Positions 1 through 9,716 are shown, numbered from the stretch's first letter. The stretch is 15,649 nt of DNA from Cyclostephanos tholiformis (GCA_036939975.1 JALLPB010000454.1:1-15649), one strand, 5' to 3'. The notes: a model not told the origin generated them from the sequence alone. Translations and numbers: made by a program.

Positions 1-54
<54 letters not shown>
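1..54. repeat. (CAT)18 microsatellite, cut by window edge
   Basis: Eighteen perfect CAT units run from the first base to base 54, where the pattern breaks into tcacaa. The array begins at the window edge, so its true length is unknown. No ORF of note runs through it. Confidence 0.97.
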
Positions 55-1136
55 TCACAAACTTCCCAGCATCCTGTTTCCCTGTCTTCTTCTTACCAAC
101 CATTGTTTGTTGTTTGTGTGTTGGTTGTTAGTGGGTGAAGTTATGGAATCATGTAGTGTGGGAAGTTGTTATGCTGGTCCAGTTCCAATTCAAGTTCCAA
201 TTTTCTGTTGCATACCAACGGGAACCCACAGTTCAAAAAAAATTCGTTGTTTCATACTTCAATAATTCAAAAATTGAGGGAAAAAATTAGTTGAAGTCCG
301 TACCAGTTCCACGTCCAATAATTTTTTTCATCAAGAAACATTTTCTCATTAATTATTGTGTTTCCTTTGTTTTAAACATTATTCTATTCCTTTACCAGTT
401 AAATGGTACTAAATAACTTGCAAGTGTCATTTCCCACATTGTATAGTAGTGGTTAAGTTAAAAATTCTCTAATCTCCTCTACTAAAAGGTGACTGCTGAT
501 GTTAAAAAAACTGTGCCCACATAGTTTCTTTGATGTAAACATCACTCCCCCCACTACAGTTGGTTGAACTCATCTCACTCCATTTTATTGGATCTTGAAG
601 AACTTTATATTATTGTTATAATGCAAACTATTGTTTATTAGATCCAGATAATTTGAATGGGGTAGCATAGATGCATGAATTAGTGGAGCAGTTTTTTTTT
701 GGTTGCTACAATTACCTTGTGTAACAACAAATAATTATGATAATCACATCATTACTTAGATTTAATCCAAAAAAATCAACAAGCAAACAAATAATGATAG
801 GGTCATCTTTTCAAGTACCTACCTTTCTCTAAATTTGTATTTTGTGGCAAGCACCAAATTAATGCTTCAAAATTGACCATTCAATAACAGCACGGCCCCC
901 TTCCAGTGTCCACTTGAACAAGGTAATCCTAGAGCAGCGCAGAGCTTTATTCTCACCTTCTGTATACCTACTTTCTCCTGGGCCAACATGCCCATCCCTC
1001 CCTTCTGATTAGAATGTTTTATGCTCAGTTCGTGAGCAGCATTTAATCAAAATCGGTGCATCAATCATCTGTGGAAACAAATCATTTATTACATTAACAG
1101 CACAAAATGTGTAATCTCTCTAGTTTTTTAGTTTAA
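55..1136. other. AT-rich gene-free stretch
   Basis: No convincing coding region is visible on either strand. The stretch is AT-rich with many A and T runs and frequent stops in all frames. Isolated motifs of the kind found in the 30-bp repeat arms further right occur near 888 and 1098 (CAGCAC) and 1037 (CAGCAT), spaced by roughly multiples of 30. They may be old, eroded units of the same repeat. Confidence 0.6.
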
Positions 1137-1436
1137 TTATGGACCTGTGATGTATAGTGTTAATACCGTTATGTCTAACCATCTCTCCAACCCGGTGTGT
1201 GCCAACAGTGTGGCCTCATGCATGCAAAGTAGGTTGTTGCCCACAATCATTGTCTCTACATCGATTTTGGAAACAACCTCCCTTGCCCTTGCCCCAAGCG
1301 AGGCCTCCTCAATTATGCCAGGATGCTTGTACTCATTCTTGATGGAGGTGGATAAATAGTGCAATCCCCACACCCCCCTTGCCGCGGTACATTCAATAAT
1401 GAGTCCGCAGATTGTCATGGTATGGATTGTTGTCAT
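1137..1436 (-). other. Unrecognised 99-codon ORF, possible element remnant
   Basis: An uninterrupted 99-codon minus-strand reading frame starts at an ATG ending at 1436. Its composition is protein-like, with mixed hydrophobic and charged residues and no homopolymers. It shows a segment LGARAREVVSKIDVE and no signal peptide or membrane helix. I do not recognise a family. It lies about 80 bases downstream of the candidate two-exon gene ending at 1518 on the same strand, in a different frame. It could be a later exon, a frameshifted remnant of the same mobile-element gene, or chance. Confidence 0.2.
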
Positions 1437-1517
1437 TCGCCAATGTGGTCATTGTGACGTCCCCCATAAATATCCCCATCCCCATTCCCATACTCAACCG
1501 CAATGATGACAACGACA

Positions 1518-2286
1518 TCAATGGTGTTTCTTCTGTTCCATATCCTCTCCCACTTCCACCATCTCCTGAAACACAGTCTGTAGAAGGGGTACAACAACTT
1601 GTGCCAGGGCAATGGACAGTAATACTCCTGAAAGAAACCTATTACCAGCAGCAACACAAAATAAGATATAACCCATTCACAAACAGCACAAATTAAATAA
1701 ATGAGGAATCATTTTCAGAATTTTGATTACTCTCACCTATTAACAGCATGAAATAATAACAATGGCACATTCAAAAACAACACCATATCATATTAGCATT
1801 TCACGGACAACACAAAATAAATAAATCACCATTCATTTTCAGAATATTAATGACACTCATCTATTAACAGCATGAAATAATAAGAAAGGCATGTTAAAAA
1901 ACAGCACAAAATGATGATGGCATAGAAAGTAAGAAACCAAGCACTTCACTGACATCTTCTCATCCTGTTTGGACTCGCTGGAGTACCTAGTTATCATTGC
2001 ATGACATACCAACATTGACCATATGCTGCAATGTCATCTCAGTGCAGCCTGTAAAAGTATTAGCATCATCATGAACCAGTCCATCACTATCATTTCTAGC
2101 ATTCCTCTGATCCTTATCCTGCTTCTGCTTCCACTCCCTTTGCCATTTCTTAATCGCCTCCTCAGCCTGCTTCTCAGTCATGTTGTTGGTGTCAGGATAA
2201 CGAGGCCTCTCTGTTCCTCTAACATGCTGAAGGAGAGCAGCAAAAAGAGGTGACTTGCAGAGTGGCTTCTTCTTATATTGAGCCAT
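1518..2286 (-). CDS. Candidate two-exon small hypothetical protein (about 128 aa)
   Basis: The proposed start ATG (2286-2284) sits in a strong context (gcagccATGGCT). Exon 1 is 2286-2010 and encodes about 92 residues, including a charged helical stretch (EEAIKKWQREWKQKQDK). A GTATGT donor at 2009-2004 could pair with an acceptor after a pyrimidine-rich tract (gtttctttcag) ending at 1628. Exon 2 (1627-1518) continues in frame with a hydrophobic, helix-prone stretch (VLLSIALAQVVVPLLQTVFQ) and stops at TGA. Total coding length is 387 nt. Without splicing the ORF stops at 1987 after 99 codons. The 382-bp proposed intron would contain the whole left 30-bp repeat arm, which is long for a diatom intron. 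The family is not recognised; it may belong to a mobile element. The splice model is inference. Confidence 0.3.
1653..1930 (+). repeat. Tandem array of about 30-bp units (left arm), with 124-bp higher-order period
   Basis: Units beginning CAGCAC, CAACAC, CAGAAT or CAGCAT start at about 1653, 1684, 1716, 1744, 1778, 1808, 1840, 1868 and 1902. The spacings are 31, 32, 28, 34, 30, 32, 28 and 34. Many units continue as cacaaaataa or gaaataata. The spacing pattern repeats every 124 bp: for example the motif around attttcagaa occurs at 1711 and 1835, and aacagcatgaaataata at 1742 and 1866. An ancestral four-unit block therefore appears to have duplicated. Inverted copies of the same unit lie at 2476-2736. 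Confidence 0.8.
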
Positions 2287-2475
2287 GGCTGCTGACTTTT
2301 TTGGGATGTGTGTGAGCCACTAAGCGGCCAAGATAACTGTGACAAAACTGTGAAAAACCGTGCCAGTGCACAAAAACCATTCAATGCAAGTAAAATACAT
2401 TATTTGGTATTTTGCACGGCCCAGGAATGCTACCTAAAGCATTAAAAATGAATATTGTCAATTAATCATTTAATG

Positions 2476-2736
2476 CTGCTCTGGAATTGCAATATTTATT
2501 TCGTGCTGCTCACAAATGACCAAAAACATCAACAAACCGGGACTGATGTGATGCAGAAAATGACCATCCAAACAGAATATCGAGAATTTTGTGCTGCCCT
2601 AGGAATAGACTTACCAAGGACACTTACAACTAATTTCGGGCATATAAAAAGAGCAAAAAAATAATTTTGTTCTGCACAGGAAAGGCAAAATAATTTTGTG
2701 CTGCAAATGAAATAATAACGATTTTATGGTGTGCTG
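2476..2736 (-). repeat. Inverted copies of the 30-bp unit (right arm)
   Basis: Read on the minus strand, units of the left-arm type (CAGCAC or CAGAAC followed by AAAATTATTTT or similar) begin at 2736, 2703, 2674, 2596, 2508 and 2478. Adjacent spacings of 33, 29 and 30 match the left arm, and the larger gaps (78 and 88) are close to multiples of 30. On the plus strand they appear as attttgtgctgc. The arm is more eroded than the left one. Together the arms bracket the small minus-strand ORF at 1987-2286, like the inverted subterminal repeats of a DNA transposon. Confidence 0.65.
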
Positions 2737-2761
2737 CTCAGCAACATCTAAAAATAGAATT

Positions 2762-3303
2762 TCAACGAAGTAGCCCTGCATTTGAATTAGGCAAAAAATC
2801 CGGGACTGCCATGAATGCCAAATCCAAGAAAATTAGGTATTTAAAATTTTTCCCATAATGATACATACCTAATAAGTCCTCTTCTCTTCCAATGGTCCTT
2901 GTCTGCTTCTGCCTCCACCCCAATCCCTTCCTCCACAGACACACCCACACGATCAATTTATCATTCATTTTGAACAAGTATACAGTATACACATAAAATG
3001 GATGATTATATTTAGTCGTTGCAATAACTGAGCCATGCAAACACATTACTCCCCCATAACATCCTTGTACGCTGCTGCATCTGTTCCATTTGTTGTCACT
3101 GTATGTAGTATGTATCCGCCTCTCTTTGTCTGATGGAAGGGATTGTCTATGCCATCCTCCATACCATCGGTTTGGTTTCTCTTATCTGCAGCTGCCTTTG
3201 TCAGGTCCTCACCATCACCATTGCCTTCACCATGATCCATTGTTGTCCTTGTTGTCCCATCCCTCAAGTGTTTGCAAAGCCGGGGAAACTCGACCGGATG
3301 CAC
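2762..3303 (-). other. Decayed minus-strand coding scraps, possible intron
   Basis: Two adjoining minus-strand frames (3303-3046 and 3046-2762) look partly coding but match no family I know. The second contains a plausible short intron: donor GTATGT at 2868-2863 and acceptor CAG ending at 2806, giving 63 bp. After it the frame continues to a stop at 2762. The segment upstream of 3303 on this strand is interrupted by stops. The simplest reading is the remains of a mobile-element gene. Coding status is uncertain. Confidence 0.2.
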
Positions 3304-3629
3304 TCCTGCACACAGCTCATCCCATCACAGAACCCAAAATCGCCTCCCATGCAATAGCCTTTCCAAGGCGCAATTGCATCAACCGCCCCTACCACTGTCA
3401 TAATCCACAGCCTCGCCATCCACACCCCTCCTTCATAAGTTATGATGCAACCTGCTCCACTTTATCACATCTTTTTACAGAGTCAGGAATCAGCAAAGAA
3501 GAAAAAAAATTGTTAAAAGAACTCTGGAGGAAACTTGGCACTTACAAGAAGGGCATCAGGTGGCTTGGAGTAAAAGAAATAGATAAGATGGGTTGATGGA
3601 TGAGGGCTTGCAAAAGTTTTATTCAAAAG

Positions 3630-4310
3630 CAGTAAGGCAGAGCATGTTGCCATACACACTTTCTTAATTATCCAGGGAATCTCATCTCTTGTGCTGAGTT
3701 CAAGGTGAACTTGAAAGATAGACTTGATTTGGTGCCATGGAGATTCTATTCTTTTTGACATTGGCAACACAAAGACTGACCAAGAAGGAACCAAGAACAT
3801 AGATCATCCTTGGCATGTGTATGCCAACAATGAGTGCGCCTATATATGCCCGGTGCTTGCTTTGGCATGCCATCTGATCACAAACCCTAAGATATTGGTA
3901 GGGAATTGTCCCCTCTTGAAGGATTGGGGCAGTATGATTGATTCAATCATATATTGAACGAAATTGTCTCGAGCGATGATCACAGGAACCAGAAACTTGT
4001 TTGTCACCTTGGGTATGCCATCACAGCATTTTGGCACCAACTTGATCAGAATAGGTGCAGTGATTCACATTTTGACAGGCATGAAGTCAAGCCCTCCAAT
4101 AGCATCAATCTGCCTTCATGCCAACTGGGCAATGCCAGGGGTCATGATTGCTACATCAAGCATGAAAATGCTGGTGATCAGTTTGTAGGAAAGTGTGTCT
4201 CTGGCCGCTCATGGCTCTCGAAAGAGTTTGCAGCTAGCCAGGCATATTTTGATTTCAGCTCACTGACTTGGCCTGAAAAGGAATGCAACGAAAAGGTAAT
4301 TGATTGTTGA
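3630..4310 (+). pseudogene. Crypton-like tyrosine recombinase, decayed fragment
   Basis: The conceptual translation carries several segments I recognise from diatom Crypton-like tyrosine recombinases, DNA transposases that cut and rejoin through a tyrosine. In order they are: a segment like HTFLIIQ (near 3640-3670); DSILFDIGNTKTDQEG and PWHVYAN followed by CPVLALACHL (3740-3890); FGTNLIRIG, where intact relatives have a form like FGTHSIRKG; SSPPIASICLHANWAMPG (about 4088-4140); and YIKHENAGDQFVGK then AYFDFSSLTW (4150-4280). The gene is broken. There are in-frame TGA codons near 3706 and 3712 and at 3955-3957. The frame also shifts after about 4140, from the frame of 3964 to the frame of 3954, which runs to a stop at 4310. 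The His-to-Asn change in the conserved H..R box would itself damage catalysis. The 5' part upstream of 3630 is not traceable with confidence; 3485-3596 (ISKEEKKLLKELW) may belong to it. Confidence 0.7.
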
Positions 4311-4719
4311 ATTCAATAGTAGAATGCTTGAAGCCACAAAAATCAAATGAGTCGTACTATGGCAGACGGGGGTGACTACTGGAATTGTAACATTCTACGT
4401 CTTTTGTCATGTATTTTGAGTCATCACTAATCATGCACACATCATGATGGGACATAAATGTGCCATTGCAATTCTCATAGCAATTTTCCATTTTCATCAT
4501 ATTGTTCCAGCGTGGACGTTTGCAATTATCATGTGAGTTTGCATTGCACTATGCATTTGAAATGTTCATAACTGGGGGTTCCTAATATAACTGTGATTAA
4601 GACAACGGCGGGAAAGAAAACAGTCTAATTATTGTGCTCTCCCGACGCAACCATCGACGTTGCTCTCCAATAATACCTACTTCTCATCATCATAAAAATA
4701 TTATGATATCATCATCATC
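4311..4719. promoter_or_regulatory. Gene-free region upstream of the LRR gene
   Basis: This stretch marks the change from AT-rich repeats to GC-rich genes. No coding region is evident. It should hold the promoter and 5' UTR of the LRR gene that begins at 4720. An ATG at 4703 is out of frame with that gene, and a stop at 4693-4695 closes its frame upstream. No promoter motif can be named with confidence. Confidence 0.4.
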
Positions 4720-7569
4720 ATGTTCACGCAATCCTTCGAGAATTCCTATAAGCAACAGCGTCGTCGACGGGAGCGCCTCGAGGCGCTGCGCAGGATGGAG
4801 GAGGCCGCATCGTGCGGCGGCCAAAGCGGCCTCGAGGCGGCGGTTGTCCGGGGGGGGGGACGCCGGGATGAGAAGAAGGAGGGGGAATTCATCTCATCCT
4901 CCCCCCGCCCCCTAACCTCCTCCTCCTCCTCCTCCTCCTCATCTGCCTCATCGTCATCGTCGTCATCGTTTTCATCATCCCCTCCCGTCGTCGCGAATTC
5001 CGCCATCTTGGCATCCGCTTCCAACTTCCTTAGGAGTCACGAGCTCGAATACCGCCATCCCGCGTCGACGTCGTCCTCGTGGAGGGTAGATGTTGACGTC
5101 GACGACGAAGAGGTCGTCTCGTGGATCGACGCTTCCTCGTCGTCATTTCGTTTACGCGACGAATGCTACCACGACGACGAAGATCCGGCCCGCTCGAATC
5201 GGTCGTTCATCGCCATCGCATCACGGAACTACGACAACGACGACGACGACGACGAGGATCCCGCGACGATTCGAACCGGGACGGGAGCAGCCCGTCGATG
5301 TCGCTCCCGCCTACCGGGTTGGCGACGGCGCGCCCTGCTATTCGCGTCGTGCGCCATAATCGTCATCGCGGGATCGGTTGTCGTCATCTCGACGCTCGGG
5401 GGCGCCGGGCGCGGGAACGACGCCGTCGACGACGACGACAACTCCCACGATGCGACGGCGACGAACTCGGACGACGACGTGGTCGAGCACGATGGCGACC
5501 GTGACAACTCGTCGTCGTCGTCGTCGTCGATCGACTCGACTCGTTTCGATCGCATGCGCGACGCGCTATTGGGACGGCACGACGACGACGACGACTACTA
5601 CCTCGACATGTCCAACGACGCGTCCTCGGCGCGATACGCCGCGCTAATGTGGCTGACGAACGACGATCCGAGACGGATGGATCCCGATAGTCCGTATCTC
5701 GGGCAGAGGTACGGATTGGCTGTGCTGTGGTTCGGGACCAACATCGGGAGCGGGTATGGGCGGCAAGCGCCGCTTGCGGTATCGGGAAGCGTGGCAGGGA
5801 GGGGTGGAGCGGACGGGGATGTAGGGGAGGACGAAGGTGTTGGCACGATGGGATATGATGATGGATTGTCGGGAGACGATAAATACGATAACGACGACGA
5901 CGATGGCGACAACAATACTGGCGTTCTGGAGGTGAACGCCGACGACGACGGTGGCGGGGGGTACGGGAGGCGACTCGATACTGCGATGATCCGATCCGTC
6001 GAAGCGGGACGGGATCCGAACGGCTGGTTCCGATCCGTGAATTGGCTCTCCTCCGAGGGTATATGCAAATGGGAGGGCATCACGTGCCTGCAAAATGAGG
6101 GGGAGGACGATGTACACGAGGAGGAGGACGGCGACGTAATACGCGTCGAACTACGCAGGAATAATTTGCACGGTCCCATCCCCGACGAACTGTACACGAT
6201 GCTGCCCTACTTGAAAGTAGTGGACCTGAGTGATAACGGCCTCGCGGGGACGCTTAGTCCCAAGGTATCCGGCCTAAGACGACTCGAGTCTCTCAACGTA
6301 ACGTCGAACAACATTGAGGGATCGATAGCAGTCGAAATCGGCGAAGTTATATCGTTGAAGGGATTGTACATGGCGGACAATCGATTGGTACACTTCATCC
6401 CCAATTCCATGGGGAGCATAACGAGTCTCAAGCATCTCGATTTGTCCGGTAATTCCATACAGGGGACGTTGCCGTATACATTGGGCCTACTGACTGAATT
6501 GAGCACGCTCGATCTATCGTGGAACTTGCTCTTCGGACCCCTCCCGCGCGAGTTGTCGGAGCTACAGAAGTTAGTATCGTTGGACGTGGGCCATAACAAC
6601 CTTGGTGGTCCAATTATTGCCGAATTGGGTCGTGTGTCATATTTGACCATTTTGAGATTGAACGATAATCACTTTAGCGGCGAGGTCCCCGCCGATATTG
6701 GCGACTTGGTCCATCTGGAGGAGCTTCTGTGAGTTGCGTAGATTTCACGTGGGCGTGTGTGTTTCGATGTTGATTAACCCTAATTTTTACGGATTTCGTG
6801 TAACGCCCGTAATACCCGGATCGAACTTTCCCGTTCTTGTCACCGCAGTTTAAGCAACAATGACATTCAAGGGACCTTGCCTAGTTCGATATCGAATCTG
6901 AAAGGTTTAGGTACGAGTTTTCGACGTCGCAACCTCGACGTCTTGTTTGTACAAGCACATCTGAGCATTTTGTTAAACACTTGCCGTGCCTCCTCTGACT
7001 GCTTTTGATCCAGATATTCTCAGCGTTGCCGAGAATCATTTCGTGGGTACGTTTCCGGTGGAATGGTCGTCCATGGCCGGTCTGCAACATTTGGATGTTT
7101 CATCCAATGAATTGATGGGCGAAGTGCCTACATCGATCGACGGGATGAATAATCTTCGTTCTCTGAACATGGCGCACAATGCCTTCTCGGGCGCGATTCC
7201 GTCTGAGTTAGGAAGGTAAGCTAAGTTAAGATTTTATTAATTTTCGTTGCTTGTAAATTTTGTTTCCTCGCATCCAATAAGCTGTATCATTGTTAAAGAT
7301 TGTACAAACTCGAGTACCTCTTCCTGGATGATAACGCGTTTGAGAGCGGCGTGCCCACTGAGCTAGGAGAGCTAACGAATCTGAAGGAGCTATCTCTCCA
7401 CAACAACTTTCTGGTTGGAAAAATTGATGATCACATTTGCAAACTGGCAGACGAAATGTTCTTGACGGAGCTCACTGCCGATTGTGGTGGACAGATACCT
7501 GAATTGTCGTGCCTTTGCTGCGTATGTCACGATCGCGATCCGAATTTGCAGTCGAATAACGAGCCTTGA
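4720..7569 (+). CDS. Single-pass membrane protein with plant-type leucine-rich repeats
   Basis: Four exons join in frame: 4720-6728, 6849-6910, 7014-7215 and 7299-7569, giving 847 residues. Each intron has GT..AG ends, and each junction restores an LRR repeat. Residues 1-204 are basic and low-complexity (poly-Ser around 67-88, Asp-rich 122-180). A transmembrane helix covers about 205-226, preceded by RRCRSRLPGWRRR, so the N-terminus is predicted cytosolic and the LRRs outside. An Asp/Ser-rich linker follows. Next come MWLTND and QRYGLAVLWFGT (about 310-340), then NWLSSEGICKWEGITC (441-456), a capping pattern typical of diatom LRR proteins. About 14 repeats of 24 residues (LxLxxNxLxGxIP type) run from 475 almost to the end. 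The tail has a Cys cluster (CGG..LSCLCCVC). There is no kinase domain, unlike plant receptor kinases. The ligand and role are unknown; cell-surface recognition or adhesion is inference. ATG 4720 is the first in-frame start after the stop at 4693. Confidence 0.88.
6729..6848 (+). other. Intron 1 of the LRR gene (120 bp)
   Basis: The donor is GTGAGT and the acceptor CGCAG. Removing it turns an in-frame TGA at 6730 into a continuous LRR consensus (LEELLLSNND). The split codon is CT|T (phase 2). Confidence 0.9.
6911..7013 (+). other. Intron 2 of the LRR gene (103 bp)
   Basis: The donor is GTACGA and the acceptor is gatcCAG. Splicing gives NLKGLDILSVAEN and keeps the 24-residue repeat spacing. 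The split codon is G|AT (phase 1). Confidence 0.9.
7216..7298 (+). other. Intron 3 of the LRR gene (83 bp)
   Basis: The donor is GTAAGC and the acceptor is gttaaAG. Splicing gives ELGRLYKLEYLFLDDN, which restores the repeat. The split codon is AG|A (phase 2). Confidence 0.88.
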
Positions 7570-7714
7570 GGGATTTAAACTGCGACCACTTTCTTCGAGT
7601 GTATGTATGAATATAAGTGTATAATATATTATATATTTCTCTTTTACTCGAGAGAGAGATTTGAGGCAATGACACGAGTTCATCTCACTAAGAAGGACAC
7701 CTTCGCGATGGCGT

Positions 7715-8962
7715 TCAAGATTTAATTCCAAAGTGCCTCTCCAACACCTTCCGACAGAGCCGTCTCCCCCTAACGATATCTCCGTGGCACGGTATGATAG
7801 TCTCGACCACCCAACCCGCATCGTCGTCACCGCCACCCCCCCCACACGTCATGTATCTAGCCATCTCCTCGAATGCATCCCTTCTATCCTTCCTGACCAT
7901 GAACTTTATGTAGAAGGGGTAGAACAGCCTATCCATTCCCACCTTGCCCCACAACAGCGAACCGAGGGGTATCGGTCCCACATTCGGTGCCAACTCCCAC
8001 GATCCGTAATCCCCATCATCGTCATCGGCGTCGTCGACGATACGACCGTTCGTCGCGCCGTCCCTACCGGGATAATTCCAGTAAAAGTCCGTAGTTAGCA
8101 ACGTCCTGCTCGGGACGTGGTAGAACAATACCTCGTTGAAGAACGGACGTCCGGTGAACGGATTGACCTCGAAGTCGACGTGATACGGCATCAGCTCGTT
8201 CCAATCCCACATCCCGTCGATCGCGGACGTGCCATTCCCGTCCGCCGCATTCGGACGCGCGCCGTACGGCACCTCCCCCGACCACTCCACCCCCGACACC
8301 CTACTCGTCAATCCCGGACATCCCCAAACCCTCGCGTTCGGGTAATGTTCCGCCCAGGCGCGGACGTACTTGACGTGCTCGTAATTCGGACTGATCACGT
8401 GCATGACGTCGCCGAGCCTCGACAGGGCGTCGACGAGGGGAGCGTCGAGATACACGGGGGAATGCACGATCAGTCCTCCCCTTCCCCCCCCATCCCCCCC
8501 CGACGTTCGTTCCATTTTGATGACGGTCATACGACCCCCGACGTCGATGCCGTTCCAATAAAACGGCCGATCGGCGGTGTAAACGCCGGGAATCGATGCG
8601 GGAGTCAGCACGGACCCGAGTCGATTGCTCCATCCGGGCAACGAGTACGACCCGGCCATATTCGTCTCGGTCGCGATCGAGCGTTCGAGCTTGTCATATT
8701 CCTCTATTAGGATCGATTTCTTTCGGGAGGGGAAGGATTGGTCGTCGTCGCTCGATGATAAATCGAACGCGGACGACGACGAAAATGACGACGGCGACGG
8801 TCGGTGACTCTCGCCGATCCTAATCGTCCTCGTCGTCGAGCGATGACGGGATGACGACATCATCTTGGGCGAGACGACGAGCGCGCTGGTCGACACGACA
8901 TGGCGCGATGACGGTAATAACGAGGTCAGCAGCAATGCGCTACAAACGACGATTAATAACAT
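7715..8962 (-). CDS. DUF4336 metallo-beta-lactamase-like protein with possible plastid leader
   Basis: A single-exon ORF of 415 residues. The first 26 residues form a signal peptide (MLLIVVCSALLLTSLL core) followed by STSA/LVVS, a weak ASAFAP-like site with Leu where Phe is usual; plastid import is therefore inferred and less certain here. Residues 30-85 are Ser-rich. The DUF4336 region begins around 130. Its visible landmarks are WNGIDVGGRMTVIK (136-149), LIVHSPV (164-170), SPNYEHVKY (191-199), VWGCPGL (212-218), DFEVNPFTGRPFFNEV (263-278), LLTTDFYWNYP (288-298), GMDRLFYPFY (342-351) and IIPCHGD (389-395). His167, His195, Asp292 and His393 are candidate metal-site or structural residues. The family occurs in cyanobacteria, algae and land plants; its reaction is, to my knowledge, not established. 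An Asp-rich insert lies at 310-319. The gene is convergent with the LRR gene (145 bp apart) and divergent from the MEKHLA gene. Confidence 0.87.
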   Translation of the reverse strand: MLLIVVCSALLLTSLLPSSRHVVSTSALVVSPKMMSSSRHRSTTRTIRIGESHRPSPSSFSSSSAFDLSSSDDDQSFPSRKKSILIEEYDKLERSIATETNMAGSYSLPGWSNRLGSVLTPASIPGVYTADRPFYWNGIDVGGRMTVIKMERTSGGDGGGRGGLIVHSPVYLDAPLVDALSRLGDVMHVISPNYEHVKYVRAWAEHYPNARVWGCPGLTSRVSGVEWSGEVPYGARPNAADGNGTSAIDGMWDWNELMPYHVDFEVNPFTGRPFFNEVLFYHVPSRTLLTTDFYWNYPGRDGATNGRIVDDADDDDGDYGSWELAPNVGPIPLGSLLWGKVGMDRLFYPFYIKFMVRKDRRDAFEEMARYMTCGGGGGDDDAGWVVETIIPCHGDIVRGRRLCRKVLERHFGIKS

Positions 8963-9202
8963 GATATGTGGTGGTGGTGAGGCTCCGATGCGCCGCCCTC
9001 GGCAAGGCCTATTAATTTATGATAATTATATTATAATCTCCGGCCGATGGAAGCGTCATACCATAAATAGGTAGTAACATACAGGGGTGTACGTACTGTG
9101 TTGGCGATGACGTCGGCGACGGGCCTCTTTCCCACACCCATTAAAAAATAGGTTTATGTGTGGAAGTAGAGGTCGCCAGACACTTTCCGCATAATAGAGA
9201 AG
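8963..9202. promoter_or_regulatory. Divergent promoter region between DUF4336 and MEKHLA genes
   Basis: These 240 bp separate two genes that start back to back, so both promoters must lie here unless they overlap the coding regions. An AT-rich patch lies at about 9009-9037 (aatttatgataattatat). A TGACGTC element lies at 9108-9114 inside gatgacgtcggcg. TGACGT-type sites are known CO2/cAMP-responsive elements in the diatom Phaeodactylum, but GACGTC words are common in this GC-rich stretch, so the site may be chance. Confidence 0.5.
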
Positions 9203-9685
9203 ATGGTTGCGACGATGAATATTATTTTCGCCCTAGTAGCATGTGGCGTGTCCATCCCCGCTATAACGTCGGCATTCGTCATCGAGACGTCGTCATCCTC
9301 GAGGGGGACGAGGGAAGGACGTAGACTCCCCCCATCATCGTCATATGCCCCTCTGCCCGACGTGGCGGTGGGCGGCCCACAACCGCCACATCGTCGTCGT
9401 CGACCATCGTCTTCGTCGTCGTTACCGACGTCTGCCGGAAGAGGAATGAATGACGCCGATTCTCCCTCCTCCTCCTCCCCCTCCCTCTCCACCTCCACCG
9501 CCGTCGCCGTCGCCGTCGCCGACCACCATTATTCGAAGTCCACGCTCGATTGGCTAATGAAAATGGCGATCTCGTACGAAATCGAGCGCGGCGAGGACAT
9601 GCTCGAGACGATAACGAGGGAGGGCCTCGCGGGGGGGGAAGTAGGCGTCGTCGTCGTTCCCCCCCTCCCCGCCATCGTGGGGGAA

Positions 9686-9716
<31 letters not shown>

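Noticed and set aside
3090..3596. A 168-codon plus-strand open frame
   Set aside because: Most of it is His/Pro/Ser/Cys-rich with no recognised motif and lies opposite minus-strand scraps. Only the last 35 residues might belong to the recombinase remnant.
5598..6197. A 199-codon minus-strand open frame inside the first LRR exon
   Set aside because: It is a shadow of the GC-rich, repeat-rich plus-strand exon. Its product is Ser/Pro low-complexity, while the plus strand gives a clear LRR domain.
6849..6910. Idea that LRR exon 2 is an exact one-repeat exon
   Set aside because: It is 62 nt while one repeat is 72 nt, and the flanking introns have different phases, so the exon is not a clean repeat module.
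7620..7633. 14-bp palindrome (TATAATATATTATA) in the convergent junction after the LRR gene
   Set aside because: It is a simple AT repeat of a kind expected by chance in AT-rich spacer; no terminator claim is justified in a eukaryote.
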